Origin: JABACD01 sp047639675
GTDB lineage: Bacteria; Planctomycetota; UBA1135; GCA-002686595
Direction: 5' to 3'
NCBI GenBank assembly: GCA_047639675.1
Contig: JBLIOI010000001.1
Span: 62,001-126,000 of the forward strand
DNA: 64,000 nucleotides
The position numbers were made by a program, and so were the translations under genes. Shown here one piece after another: positions 16,781 through 26,440 of this stretch; within the stretch, counting starts at the first letter, position 1, and each line of letters begins with the position of its first letter. Below the pieces are notes generated by a model. It saw only the letters and a list, made by a program, of their open reading frames with translations, had not been told where the DNA came from and did no database searches.

Positions 16781-19700
16781 CTATTCCAACGCGCCCTTGG
16801 GCTCCTTCCGCACGACTGTGCTTACCCCTGATTTGGCGTAGGCTTTGGCCGCTGCAGCAACGTCGAGCACAATCGTGTAAGAGAGCGGCACAACCCAGAG
16901 GGTAAAGAATGTGCTGAAGGCCAATCCGCCCGCCACGCAGGTGCCGAGGGCGCGGTAATCGATGCCGTTCGAGGGTGGTTCCGCCAGGACCATTGGCAAG
17001 AGGCCGAAAATCGTAGTCAGGGCGGTCATCAGGATCGGTCGCACCCGGCTGGCACCGCCTTGGAGCACTGCCTCGCGACGCGACATCCCAGCCATGAAGA
17101 GTCTGTCTGTGCGGTCGATTAGCACGATGCCGTTGTTGACTACGACTCCGACGAGAATGATCAGGCCTATGTAACCGACGGAATCGAGCGCCGTGTCTGT
17201 GAGGTACAAAGTCCAGTAAGCTCCAACCATCGCGAAAGGGATGGTGAACAGCACTGCGAAGGGCTTGATCAGAGACTCAAACAAGATCGCCATCAAAAGA
17301 AAAACGAGGACGACACTGAAGAACAGCGCATTGCGCATCTCTTCCAGTTCCTGGTTTTGCCGGTTACGGACGGACAGGTCGTCGCCGAAGTGGAAGCCGC
17401 GCGGCAATTCCATTTCGCGCAACTTTGCGTAGCCCGCTTCCGAGACGGCAAGTTGCTGGTTGGGACTGTCTACGTGCCCAATGATCGTATGAGACACTTG
17501 GCCATTGTGACGCCAAATAGTTCGCGGTCCACGGCCGAACTCAAGGTCTGCAACGCTAGCCAAAGCAATCGGCCCGCTGCTAGAGAAAATCGAAAGGTCG
17601 CGCAGGGTGTTGAGTCCAGCGAGCTCCTCTTCGTCGTATTCGATGATGAAGGGAATCTCGCGCCCCGGCTCGTGGAAGCGCGGCAAGCTGAACCCGCGCA
17701 GGGCCCAGGCGATGTTCTGCAAGGCGATGTCTGCTGTGACGCCCAGTTGCCAAGCCTTTTCCGCGTCGAGCGCGACGCGAACTTGGGGAGGTGCGTCTTG
17801 CAAGGGGGACTCAAGCCCGTTCAAGCCAGGGACAGTTTTGAGGAGTTCCAAGGCTTCTTCGCCCAAGCGCGACAGTGTTGCTTCGTCTGGACCGAGTAGT
17901 TGGAAAGCAATCGAAGTGCGGCTGCGCGTATCTACTTCCTGTTCGCCGTAGAGCCGCAATTCATGTCCGGGAAGCGCAGGGCAGAGATCCTTGACCCGTT
18001 TGCGCCTGGAGTCCATCTCGTCTTCGCTAAGAGCCTCATCCCAGTAGAGGCTCATATTTCCGCTGTCGTTGTCAAAGCGGCAAGAGAGGTGGTCGAATCC
18101 AAGCTCTGCTTGGTGCGCGTTGAAGATGTCTTCGTAGCGTTCCATCTCGCGGCTGGCTTCACGTAGGGTGAAGTTGTCCTCAAGCTCGATGCGCATCTCT
18201 AGTTCTGAGCGGCTTTCGTCCTCACCAAAAGCTGCCACAGTCATATTGTTCAGCGGCACGGTGACGGACATGGCGGCGAGGATGGAAGCGCCGACTGCGA
18301 GGAGTCGGTGGTCCAAACTCCAACGCAGGAGCCATGCGTTGGAACGAATCGCAACTTCGATGAACGAATCCGCTGGGGCCCGCTGAGACTTAGCTTGCGC
18401 TTGAAGGGGCTGGTTGTTCGCCGCTAGCTTTCGCCTCCAAATCGGAGTTCCAAAGGCCAGCAAGCTAGCTGCAACTACGGCGCCGAAAATCCAGAAGTAG
18501 ACGATTCCCTCGACGGCTTGGCGGGTTGCATTTGGGGCGATGCCTTCGGTCAAGAAGCCTTCAAGGCTGCGGGTGCTCAGGCCACCTTGACTCACCTTCC
18601 AGGCTGCGAAGCCAAGAATGCCAAGGGCCAGCGGCCAGCGTAGGGGAGTGAGTATTGCGAGCAGGAAGCGCTCGATATGCAGCAGACCCTTGAGCGCAAC
18701 TCGTAGGAGCCAAAGTGTCACTTGGCCAAGCTTGTTGGCGACCCGAATCGGAAGGGAGCCGATTGGCGCGACCCAAGAGGCTATACGTTCAATGGCGGGG
18801 TGACGTGGACCAACGATGCGCGCGGCAACTGCAGGCAGGAACACAAGTGCGACCATCAAACTGAACAGGAGCGATACGCATAGCGGCAAACCAAGCGCAC
18901 CGAACATGATGCGAATGATTGGATTGCCGGACATGAAGATCAGCGGCAGGAAGACGACCACGGTCGTCATGGTTGCCAACGAGACTGCCAGGCCAACTTC
19001 CGAGACACCCTCCACCGCCGCGGCGATCGGCGTGCGCTTGTTGCCGTGCAGACGTGAGATGTTCTCGATCACGACGACGGAGTTGTCTACCAACATACCG
19101 ATGCCGAGCGTGATGCCGGTCATGGTCAGGATGTTGAAGGTGCCGCCAGTGAAGTAAACCCAAGCCAGTGAGAGCATGGCGGAAACCGGGATCGACAAGG
19201 CGACGCAGAGCGTGACGCGGACCCGCCGCAAGAACACGAATAGGACAAGGGCAGCGAGCGCACCTCCCCAGAGAGCTGTGGACTGCAATTGTGAGAGTGA
19301 GGCTTCGATCAGATCGCCTTGACTAAAGAGGACCATGAACTTCAGGTCGCCACCGATGCGCGGATCCGCTTCGAGTTCGTCTAGGGCTGCCTGAGCACGA
19401 CGGGCCGTCTCGACAATGTTGGCAGTGCTCTCCTTGCCGATTTGCCCAAAGTAGGAGTACTGCCCGTCGATGCGCGAGAGCCTATCGCGCACGGTCTTGA
19501 CCTTTAACACCTGACCGATGTCAGCGATCGTTTGGCCATTGCCAATCGGGTAAGCCTCGATTTCTTCGATCGAATTGAAGCGCATATTTGAGCGCACCAG
19601 GACTCGCTGACCGCCGTCCTCGACTTCGCCCAAGGGGGACGCGAAGTTGTCCGATGAAAGTCGCTGGATCAATTCGCCAATGTCGAGATTGGCGGCTTTA

Positions 19701-20296
19701 ACCTTCTCCTCGTCGAGCAGGATGCGGATCGAGTCGTCCAGCATGCCGAAGAATTCGGCTTGGCTGATGCCATCGATAGCCTCTAGCTTGCGCTTGACGA
19801 TGGTGTCGACCAGGTAGTCCGCTCTATCCGAGTCGTTCGAGTGCAGGACAGCCAGCCACATCAGCGGCATCTGGTCGTTGTCCCAGGACCAAACGACGAC
19901 TCGTTCTACGGTGTCGGGCAACTGCGTGCGTGCGCGTTCCAAGCGATCGCGCAACTCAGCCTTGGCCACATCCATGTCGATGTCGCGTTCGTAGTAGACG
20001 CGGACAGTCGCGCGGTCTTCACGCGAGGAGCTCCACACGTCCCGGATGCCCGAGAGCGTCCGAATCTGTTCTTCGATGACTCGGCTGACCTTGGTCTCAT
20101 TCTCGTGGGCGCTGGCTCCGGGGTTGACGACGATCACGCGCAGCCCGTTGTCCTGCATGCCCTTCGGCATCATTTCGACCGGGATGCGGATGTAGGCGAT
20201 GGTTGAGATGACCATCAAGGCAGCCATGATGACGAAGAGCATCACCGGTCGACGAACAGCTCCACCGAGCCACTTGGAATGAGGCTTGCTTGTCAT
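16781..20296 (-). CDS. RND-family efflux transporter (second of tandem pair)
   Basis: The 1171-residue protein has the RND plan: an N-terminal helix (VMLFVIMAALMVISTIAYI), a large periplasmic loop, helices 2-6, a second loop, and helices 8-12. The proton-relay helix reads GITLGIGMLVDNSVVVIENISRL, with a single Asp followed by Asn in place of the AcrB Asp-Asp pair. It exceeds AcrB by about 120 residues because of an extra hydrophobic region between helices 6 and 7 (around residues 520-640). The ATG at 20296 overlaps the stop of the first pump gene by one base (TGATG), so the two pumps are coupled. It is likely a hetero-trimeric or paired RND exporter; the substrate is unknown. Confidence 0.92.
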   Translation of the reverse strand: MTSKPHSKWLGGAVRRPVMLFVIMAALMVISTIAYIRIPVEMMPKGMQDNGLRVIVVNPGASAHENETKVSRVIEEQIRTLSGIRDVWSSSREDRATVRVYYERDIDMDVAKAELRDRLERARTQLPDTVERVVVWSWDNDQMPLMWLAVLHSNDSDRADYLVDTIVKRKLEAIDGISQAEFFGMLDDSIRILLDEEKVKAANLDIGELIQRLSSDNFASPLGEVEDGGQRVLVRSNMRFNSIEEIEAYPIGNGQTIADIGQVLKVKTVRDRLSRIDGQYSYFGQIGKESTANIVETARRAQAALDELEADPRIGGDLKFMVLFSQGDLIEASLSQLQSTALWGGALAALVLFVFLRRVRVTLCVALSIPVSAMLSLAWVYFTGGTFNILTMTGITLGIGMLVDNSVVVIENISRLHGNKRTPIAAAVEGVSEVGLAVSLATMTTVVVFLPLIFMSGNPIIRIMFGALGLPLCVSLLFSLMVALVFLPAVAARIVGPRHPAIERIASWVAPIGSLPIRVANKLGQVTLWLLRVALKGLLHIERFLLAILTPLRWPLALGILGFAAWKVSQGGLSTRSLEGFLTEGIAPNATRQAVEGIVYFWIFGAVVAASLLAFGTPIWRRKLAANNQPLQAQAKSQRAPADSFIEVAIRSNAWLLRWSLDHRLLAVGASILAAMSVTVPLNNMTVAAFGEDESRSELEMRIELEDNFTLREASREMERYEDIFNAHQAELGFDHLSCRFDNDSGNMSLYWDEALSEDEMDSRRKRVKDLCPALPGHELRLYGEQEVDTRSRTSIAFQLLGPDEATLSRLGEEALELLKTVPGLNGLESPLQDAPPQVRVALDAEKAWQLGVTADIALQNIAWALRGFSLPRFHEPGREIPFIIEYDEEELAGLNTLRDLSIFSSSGPIALASVADLEFGRGPRTIWRHNGQVSHTIIGHVDSPNQQLAVSEAGYAKLREMELPRGFHFGDDLSVRNRQNQELEEMRNALFFSVVLVFLLMAILFESLIKPFAVLFTIPFAMVGAYWTLYLTDTALDSVGYIGLIILVGVVVNNGIVLIDRTDRLFMAGMSRREAVLQGGASRVRPILMTALTTIFGLLPMVLAEPPSNGIDYRALGTCVAGGLAFSTFFTLWVVPLSYTIVLDVAAAAKAYAKSGVSTVVRKEPKGALE

Positions 20297-23200
20297 CAAA
20301 CGGTCTCCGAATCAGTGGGGCCGAAACTCTGCTTAGGCATGATGCCCATCAGCAAGGAGTAGGCGACGGGGATTACGATCAGAGTCAAGAGGGTCGAGGT
20401 CAACAAGCCACAAACTACGGTGATCGCCATTGGCGCGCGAATCTCTGCACCCTCACCCGCTCCAAGATCGCCCAACATTGGAATTCCCGCAAGCCAGCCG
20501 GTCAGTGGCAAGAGTCCGAGGGCGGTTGTCAGGGTCGTCATCAGGATCGGACGCAAGCGCGCGTGACCCGCTTCAATCACAGCTGCCTTCAATTCGAAGC
20601 CTTCACGGCGTTTCTGATTGATTCGATCAACGAGGACAATCGCGTTGTTCACCGCGATTCCCGCCAAGAGGATCAGACCGATGAAAACCACAACTGAGAC
20701 GGGCATGTCAAAAGCGTAGAGCGCGAAGATCACACCGACTCCTGCGAGGGGCACAGTCATCATGATGATCAAGGGCTGCACGAGGGACTCGAATTGGCTC
20801 GCCATCACCACGTAGACCAAGAAGATCGCGAGGAGCAAAGCGAATCGCATACTCTCCATGCCCTCTTCCATCTCGCGCTTCTGTCCACCGAGTTCCACGT
20901 AGACATCGTCCGGCGTCTCCAGTCTGGCCAAGGCGTCTTCAATGCGTGCATTGAGCCTAGCCAGATCAAATCCTTCGCTCTCGGCCGAGAGGACTACGGC
21001 ACGACTATTTCCGATGCGGCGAATCTCAGCCGGCCCGCGCACCAGTTCGACGGTCGCCACTGTATTCAGCGGCAGGGGTGTCTCTGCGGAGGGATTCACC
21101 GTCAAAGCTAAAACATCATCGAGGGTCCGGAGAATTTCTTCGTCGCCTTGCACGCGGATATCGATGCGTTCCTCACCTTCAACAAGGCGTGTTGCAACGT
21201 TGCCCAGGAGTTGGTCGCGAACAAGACTCGAGACCGCTCGTAGGTCGAGACCGAATTCGAGCGTCTTTTGTCGATCGAAACTCACGCGCGCTTCCGGGTG
21301 CCCGTCGCGGATGGTCGTGCGCAGGTTCTCAAGGCCAGGAACGTCCTTCAAGAGTTCCTCGACCCTCTCGGCAACAACACGCATGGAGTCGAGATCATGA
21401 CCTCGTATTTCGATGGCAATAGGAGAGTCCAGAACGAAGGGTGTTGGGCGCGCCATGTCGATGCTGCGCACCTCGGGGTGCTCTTCCAACATTTGCTGGA
21501 CCTGGAGCATGATGCGTTCTTCGCTGGCGATGTCGCGCGTGGCTTCGTCAAGTCGTACGGTTAATCGAGCCGTGTTTTCGCCTTCGATGTCGCGCGTCAA
21601 AGTGTCGGCTTCGACACCAACTGTGAGGGCGGTTACGGCAACACCATCGATTTTCCGCACTCGGCTTTCGATGGCCCGCAGGACTCGCTCGGTATTGTCC
21701 AGTGGGCTCTCCACTCCGAGCCCAATGTTTGCGGTGAACTCGCCCTGGTGAATCTCCGGCAAGAGCTCAACGCCCAAATGCGGCAGTTTTCGTAGGGCGC
21801 TCCAACTGAGCAGCCCAAGCGCGATGATAACCAAAAGCGGGTGGGCTAAAGCGCCACGCAGAAACGGCTTATAGGTCTTCTCGGCCATGTTCCAACCGAA
21901 GTCGAAAAGCATGCGGAAGGGCAGAGTGAGAATGCGCAAGACTTGGCTGACCAGCCAAAAAACAGCTGCACCAAGAGCGCATGCGATCCATAAGGCCCAA
22001 AGTGACAGGCGCCCAAAGAATAGCAGCAAGCTCGGGATAAACTGGTTCCAGCTGAATTGCATTTCGCTGAAGAGTCCCGGAGGTTTGCTTACGGACTTCA
22101 TCATGGTGCCGAAATCGCCAGCCAACCAGCCGCGAGATGCGAGCATCGGAATGAACATCACCGCAACCAGCAAGGATGCGAGTAGTGAGGAGACAACGGT
22201 CAGTGCTTGGTCGCCAAAGATTTGGCCTGCAATTCCGTGAACGAAAACGATCGGCGCGAACACAGCAACCGTCGTTAGCGTCGAAGCGAAAATCGCGCCC
22301 GCGACTTCACCCACTCCGCGGATCGCCGCGTCGCTCAAGGAGTCGCCCTCATCACGACAACGAGAGATCGATTCCAATACGACGATGGCGTTATCCACCA
22401 GCATTCCAACGCCCAAGGCTAGCCCGCCGAGGGACATAATGTTGAGCGAGACGTCCAAGAGGAACATCGGCACAAAGGTCACAATCACCGAGATTGGAAT
22501 CGCGAGGGCGACGATGACGGTTGATGTGAACCTGCGCAGGAAGAACCACATAATGCCGATCGCGAGGAAGGCCCCGAAGATGGCCGCTTGCTTGACGTCT
22601 TCGATTGCAGCGCGAATGAAGGTCGACTGATCCGAGAGTACTTCAACTCTGAGATTATTGCGTAGACGCCAGGCGAGGTACTCCTCCTTGCTACGGTCGC
22701 GCCAGGTGTGCGCGTCCTCGTCCTTATTATCACGCTCGCCCGAGGCGAGCTTATCTGTGTAGTCTCTTTGTTCTTGTGTGCCAAAGACGCGCTGCTTCAT
22801 GCGGTCCGCAACGTCGACGATGTTTGAGCCTGCTTCGCGATAGATAGCGATTTCAACCGCTTGCCCGCCATTGAGACGCGTGATGACTTCGCGTTTTTGG
22901 TGGGTGCGTGTGACCGTTGCCACGTCTCGGATACGGATCACCGCATCACCACGTTGAACGATCGGCAGGCTCTCGATGTCCTCCAATCCTGAGAACTCAT
23001 TCAGGGTCCGCACAAGATAGTCCGTCGACCCTTCGCGCAACATGCCCCCCGAAGCATTCAAGTTTTCGGCTTGGAGTCTGGCCGTAAGCTCAGAGGGATC
23101 GATCCCGTGGGCAGTGAGTTTGAAGGGATCGACGCTGACGCGTACCTCTTCCTCGAGCCCGCCTCGCACTTGCACTGCCGCCACGCCGGGCAGGGACTCC

Positions 23201-23775
23201 AGTTCGCGCTTGATGCGATTCTCTGCGGCCCAACGCAACTGAATGTGATCCGCTTCACTGCTGCCGCCTTTGGTGCTCGTAACGCCGAAACGCAGGATCG
23301 GGTCGAGGTTCGGGTCGTAGCGCAAAATCAAAGGACGGTCCGCATCCCTCGGCAAATTGAGGCTGTCGAGTTTGTCGCGCACGTCCTGCACGGCAAAGGT
23401 CATATCCGTGCCCCATTCGTACTCGAGCACTACGTCGCTGAAACCGGCGCGACTGACCGAGCTGGCGCGCACGAGGCCGGCAAGGGTTGCGAGGGATTCT
23501 TGGATGCGTACAGATACGCGGTCTTCGATGTCCTCCGGTGCGGCGCCGGCCCAAGCCGTGCGCACCGTTAAGGTCGGATAGCTGATCTCCGGTAGGAGAT
23601 CCATCGGCAACTTTGCGAGGGATACGAAGCCGAAAACTGCGATGGCCACCATGAACATGGTGATCGCAACGGGTCGCGTGGTTACGAAGGCGAAGGTCGA
23701 CGAGCCAAGTGCTTTTGCCTTGGTTCCCGTCTGTTCGTCTGTAGATTCTGGATCCTGAGGAGTAGCTGAGTCCAT
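20296..23775 (-). CDS. RND-family efflux transporter (first of tandem pair)
   Basis: This RND protein has 1159 residues from the ATG at 23775. It has the first helix RPVAITMFMVAIAVFGFVSL, the signature PLLPEISYP-like segment (LPMDLLPEISYPTLTVRTAW), the helix 4 motif GGLALGVGMLVDNAIVVLESISR, and the closing helix region VFIGLILLAGIAVNNAIVLVDRINQ. Two departures from AcrB are visible. A charged insert lies before the second helix (around residues 345-385), and additional hydrophobic helices lie in the middle. An upstream in-frame start at 23820 would overlap the adaptor gene; 23775 leaves an eight-base gap. It sits between the lipoprotein adaptor gene and a second pump gene in one operon. No outer-membrane TolC-type gene is present. 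Confidence 0.92.
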   Translation of the reverse strand: MDSATPQDPESTDEQTGTKAKALGSSTFAFVTTRPVAITMFMVAIAVFGFVSLAKLPMDLLPEISYPTLTVRTAWAGAAPEDIEDRVSVRIQESLATLAGLVRASSVSRAGFSDVVLEYEWGTDMTFAVQDVRDKLDSLNLPRDADRPLILRYDPNLDPILRFGVTSTKGGSSEADHIQLRWAAENRIKRELESLPGVAAVQVRGGLEEEVRVSVDPFKLTAHGIDPSELTARLQAENLNASGGMLREGSTDYLVRTLNEFSGLEDIESLPIVQRGDAVIRIRDVATVTRTHQKREVITRLNGGQAVEIAIYREAGSNIVDVADRMKQRVFGTQEQRDYTDKLASGERDNKDEDAHTWRDRSKEEYLAWRLRNNLRVEVLSDQSTFIRAAIEDVKQAAIFGAFLAIGIMWFFLRRFTSTVIVALAIPISVIVTFVPMFLLDVSLNIMSLGGLALGVGMLVDNAIVVLESISRCRDEGDSLSDAAIRGVGEVAGAIFASTLTTVAVFAPIVFVHGIAGQIFGDQALTVVSSLLASLLVAVMFIPMLASRGWLAGDFGTMMKSVSKPPGLFSEMQFSWNQFIPSLLLFFGRLSLWALWIACALGAAVFWLVSQVLRILTLPFRMLFDFGWNMAEKTYKPFLRGALAHPLLVIIALGLLSWSALRKLPHLGVELLPEIHQGEFTANIGLGVESPLDNTERVLRAIESRVRKIDGVAVTALTVGVEADTLTRDIEGENTARLTVRLDEATRDIASEERIMLQVQQMLEEHPEVRSIDMARPTPFVLDSPIAIEIRGHDLDSMRVVAERVEELLKDVPGLENLRTTIRDGHPEARVSFDRQKTLEFGLDLRAVSSLVRDQLLGNVATRLVEGEERIDIRVQGDEEILRTLDDVLALTVNPSAETPLPLNTVATVELVRGPAEIRRIGNSRAVVLSAESEGFDLARLNARIEDALARLETPDDVYVELGGQKREMEEGMESMRFALLLAIFLVYVVMASQFESLVQPLIIMMTVPLAGVGVIFALYAFDMPVSVVVFIGLILLAGIAVNNAIVLVDRINQKRREGFELKAAVIEAGHARLRPILMTTLTTALGLLPLTGWLAGIPMLGDLGAGEGAEIRAPMAITVVCGLLTSTLLTLIVIPVAYSLLMGIMPKQSFGPTDSETV

Positions 23776-23782
23776 GGCGAGT

Positions 23783-25126
23783 TCAGCGACTCTCTTCGTC
23801 GGTGGTTTCTTCGGTCGCATCAGTTATCTGGTCATCCCAGGGACTGATTTCAATGTCTTTGCCGTCTTCAAGCTCGCGGTTACCAACAACGATGATGTCC
23901 ATGCCAGCTTCTAGGGCCGCGCCATTCTTCGGAAAGACCTCAACGTACTCATTGCCGGAGAATCCCTCGGTGAGTTCCACGCGGCGAGCCAGGTTGTTTT
24001 CTGCGACGAATAGGATTGCCGCGTCGCCTTCGCGGCGCAAGGCACGCTTGGAGACGGTCAATGCGTTCAGATGACGTTCGGTGACCAAGCGCAATCGTAA
24101 GAGCATTCCAGGCAAGAGCCGCATGCCTTCGCTTTCTTCATCCAAACGCACTGTGACGCGGAACGAACCGGATGTGGCGTCGATGTTTGGGCTGATGCGC
24201 TCGATGCGCCCGGTGAAGGTGATGCCGGGCAAGGCTTCTGACTCTGCGGTGACTTCGATTGCTTGAAAGCCAAGGGCCGCTCCATCACTGGCACCAGGGC
24301 CAATGCCTGTGAACAAGCTGAGCTCGCGTTGCGGGCGATAGAATACTGTGCGCAAGTCCGACAAGTCAGTAATCGTGAACGCTTCAACCGCCGAGCTGAC
24401 GTTGTCGCCGACTTGGATTCCGCGATCGGTCAGGACGCCGTCGAAGGGCGCTATGAGTTCCATCTGCTGATGCGCAACTCGCGCGCGTTCGATTGCGAGC
24501 TTGGCGCGCAAGATTGCAGTTGCCTGCGTGCGAATATCGATCTCGCTGCTATCGCGTGCCAGGATCGTTGCGTCCAAGTCTTGCGCAGCCGTGTCCATCG
24601 CGAGCTTGAGGTTCTCGATCTCAAGCGCCGAGATCATCTTGGCCTCGTCGTTGCGTGTAAAGTCGCTCTTCGCTTGTTCGAAGCTCAGCCGCGCCTTTGC
24701 AATCTTGCCTTCAGCATCGCGCTTGCTGATCTCCCCTTTAGAAGCCGCTTCCTCCGCTTCCTTGAGTCCGATCTTGGCGTCATCCAACTGCGCCTGCGTA
24801 TCGCGTTGGTCCAAGCGCGCCAGCGTCTGACCCTTTTTGACGTGATCGCCCTCCTCTGCCAAGAGCTCGACCACAAGGCCTGAAGAGATCGGCTGAATGA
24901 TCACATTCCGCTCGGATTCGACCACGGTAGTGGTCTCGAGAGCGCGCTGCATCTCCTGGCGAATGGCTGGGAGGACCCTGACTTGCGCCGCCTCGTGGCG
25001 TTTCAGCTGGCCAGCCGTGTTGGCTGGTTCAGCGGCGGATGTGCCTTCAGAGTTGGAATTACCGCAAGCGGCCAAGGAAACTAGGAGGGGGAGCAGCAGA
25101 AGCTGCCGAGTGGCGGGGATGCACAT
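23783..25126 (-). CDS. RND efflux periplasmic adaptor (membrane fusion) lipoprotein
   Basis: The 447-residue protein starts with a lipoprotein signal (QLLLLPLLVSLAAC), followed by a Ser/Glu-rich spacer. The half-lipoyl motif is ISSGLVVELLAEEGDHVKKGQTLARLDQRD, then a long coiled-coil hairpin of Ala/Glu/Lys heptads (about residues 140-240), and the second lipoyl half IAPFDGVLTDRGIQVGDNVSS. Beta-barrel and membrane-proximal domains follow. It should link the two RND pumps to an outer-membrane channel. The ATG at 25126 was chosen because it places the signal peptide at the N-terminus; a longer frame to 25243 would overlap divergent moeA. It is first in the three-gene efflux operon. Confidence 0.92.
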   Translation of the reverse strand: MCIPATRQLLLLPLLVSLAACGNSNSEGTSAAEPANTAGQLKRHEAAQVRVLPAIRQEMQRALETTTVVESERNVIIQPISSGLVVELLAEEGDHVKKGQTLARLDQRDTQAQLDDAKIGLKEAEEAASKGEISKRDAEGKIAKARLSFEQAKSDFTRNDEAKMISALEIENLKLAMDTAAQDLDATILARDSSEIDIRTQATAILRAKLAIERARVAHQQMELIAPFDGVLTDRGIQVGDNVSSAVEAFTITDLSDLRTVFYRPQRELSLFTGIGPGASDGAALGFQAIEVTAESEALPGITFTGRIERISPNIDATSGSFRVTVRLDEESEGMRLLPGMLLRLRLVTERHLNALTVSKRALRREGDAAILFVAENNLARRVELTEGFSGNEYVEVFPKNGAALEAGMDIIVVGNRELEDGKDIEISPWDDQITDATEETTDEESR

Positions 25127-25196
25127 AAGGGACGGTATCGGGTTGGCCGTTGAAGCCGAGCAGATTTGGACCTGAGGGGTCGCTACACTGTTAAGC

Positions 25197-26414
25197 ATGC
25201 GTACCCCTAAGGAAGCTGTTTCGATCATTCTGGAGCGGTCCACAGCTCAGCTTGAAATTGAGCCCTGTGTCTTGCGTGAAGCCGTCGGCAGGGTCCTCGG
25301 AGAGGCCGTCGACTCGGACATCGACTTGCCGCCCTTCGAGAAGTCTGCCATGGACGGTTTCGCTGTCCATCGTTCAGACTTCAAAGGTCTGCAATCTGGG
25401 TCAGAGTTGCGTTTGAAGCAGCTGGGGGAATCTCGGGCTGGGGAGCCCTTTGACGGCCCTATTGGCCATGGTGAGTGCGTCGCGATCTACACGGGCGCAG
25501 AATTGCCCGCAGATTGCGATGCGGTCGTTATGGTCGAAAAAAGCCGTCAGGACGGCGATTTTGTGTTCCTAGCCGACGATCCAGCCGATCGGCAGCACGT
25601 TTGCGCACGGGGGGAGGACCTCCGCAAGGGCCAAGAGGTCTTGGCGGCTGGCCGCCGGCTGACACCTGCGATGGTCAGTGTCCTGGCTTCCGTTGGTTGC
25701 GAGCCGGTTCCCGTCGTTCGCCGCCCGCGCATGGCGATCTTGACCAGCGGCGACGAGCTGATCGAGCCCACGCAATACCCCGGCCCCGGCCAAATTCGGG
25801 AGAGTAATGTCCTTCATATTGCCGCCCTGGCGCGAGCGGCCGGCGCGGACGTAGTACGGGCGGGAGTCGTGCGCGACAATCTCGAGGGCCTAATCGAAGC
25901 CTTTCGCTCGGCGCTCGAAGAGTGCGATGTCTTGGTCACCACAGGTGGAGTTTCGATGGGGAAATACGACCTCGTCGGCGAGGCACTCGAGGCCGTCGGC
26001 GTCGAAAAAGTCTTCCACAAGGTCGCCATCAAGCCTGGAAAGCCAGTTTGGTTCGGAGTGGCGGGGGAAACTCTGGTCTTCGGATTACCGGGCAATCCCG
26101 TCTCATGCTGGGTTGGTCATGAAGTCTTCGTGCAGCCCGCAATCGCCAAATTGAGTGGTCTCCGCGAGGAGGAGTGGATCGCTCCCCTGCGCAAGGGTCG
26201 TTGGGTCGGATCCAATACCCGCTTGAACGATCGACAGCAAAATCTGCCGGTGACGGTCGTGCAAGGAATGGACGGCGTTGACGAATTGGCGACGGTTCGC
26301 TGGAAGAGCTCCGCAGACTTGGTCGGCCTATCGCGGGCTGAGGGTTTGGTGGTGGTGCCTCCTGGCGAAAGCTTGACAGCTGGCGACATCGCCTACTTCC
26401 GCCTTCTTGGCTAG
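25197..26414 (+). CDS. moeA: Molybdopterin molybdenumtransferase MoeA
   Basis: The 405-residue protein contains the MoeA domains in order. The N-terminal segment PPFEKSAMDGFAVHRSDF carries the conserved SAMDGFA box. The GAELPADCDAVVMVEK and GEDLRKGQEVLAAGRRL segments follow, then the MoCF-binding domain with ILTSGDEL, ESN and VLVTTGGVSMGKYDLV, and the closing PGKPVWFGVAGETLVFGLPGNPVSCWVGHEVFV. It inserts molybdate into adenylated molybdopterin. The ATG at 25197 lies seven bases after a -10-like TACACT (25184-25189) with no clear Shine-Dalgarno, so the transcript may be leaderless. No other Mo-cofactor gene is nearby. Confidence 0.96.
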   Translation: MRTPKEAVSIILERSTAQLEIEPCVLREAVGRVLGEAVDSDIDLPPFEKSAMDGFAVHRSDFKGLQSGSELRLKQLGESRAGEPFDGPIGHGECVAIYTGAELPADCDAVVMVEKSRQDGDFVFLADDPADRQHVCARGEDLRKGQEVLAAGRRLTPAMVSVLASVGCEPVPVVRRPRMAILTSGDELIEPTQYPGPGQIRESNVLHIAALARAAGADVVRAGVVRDNLEGLIEAFRSALEECDVLVTTGGVSMGKYDLVGEALEAVGVEKVFHKVAIKPGKPVWFGVAGETLVFGLPGNPVSCWVGHEVFVQPAIAKLSGLREEEWIAPLRKGRWVGSNTRLNDRQQNLPVTVVQGMDGVDELATVRWKSSADLVGLSRAEGLVVVPPGESLTAGDIAYFRLLG

Positions 26415-26440
26415 ATCGCCGCTTGAAGACACTCAACCCC

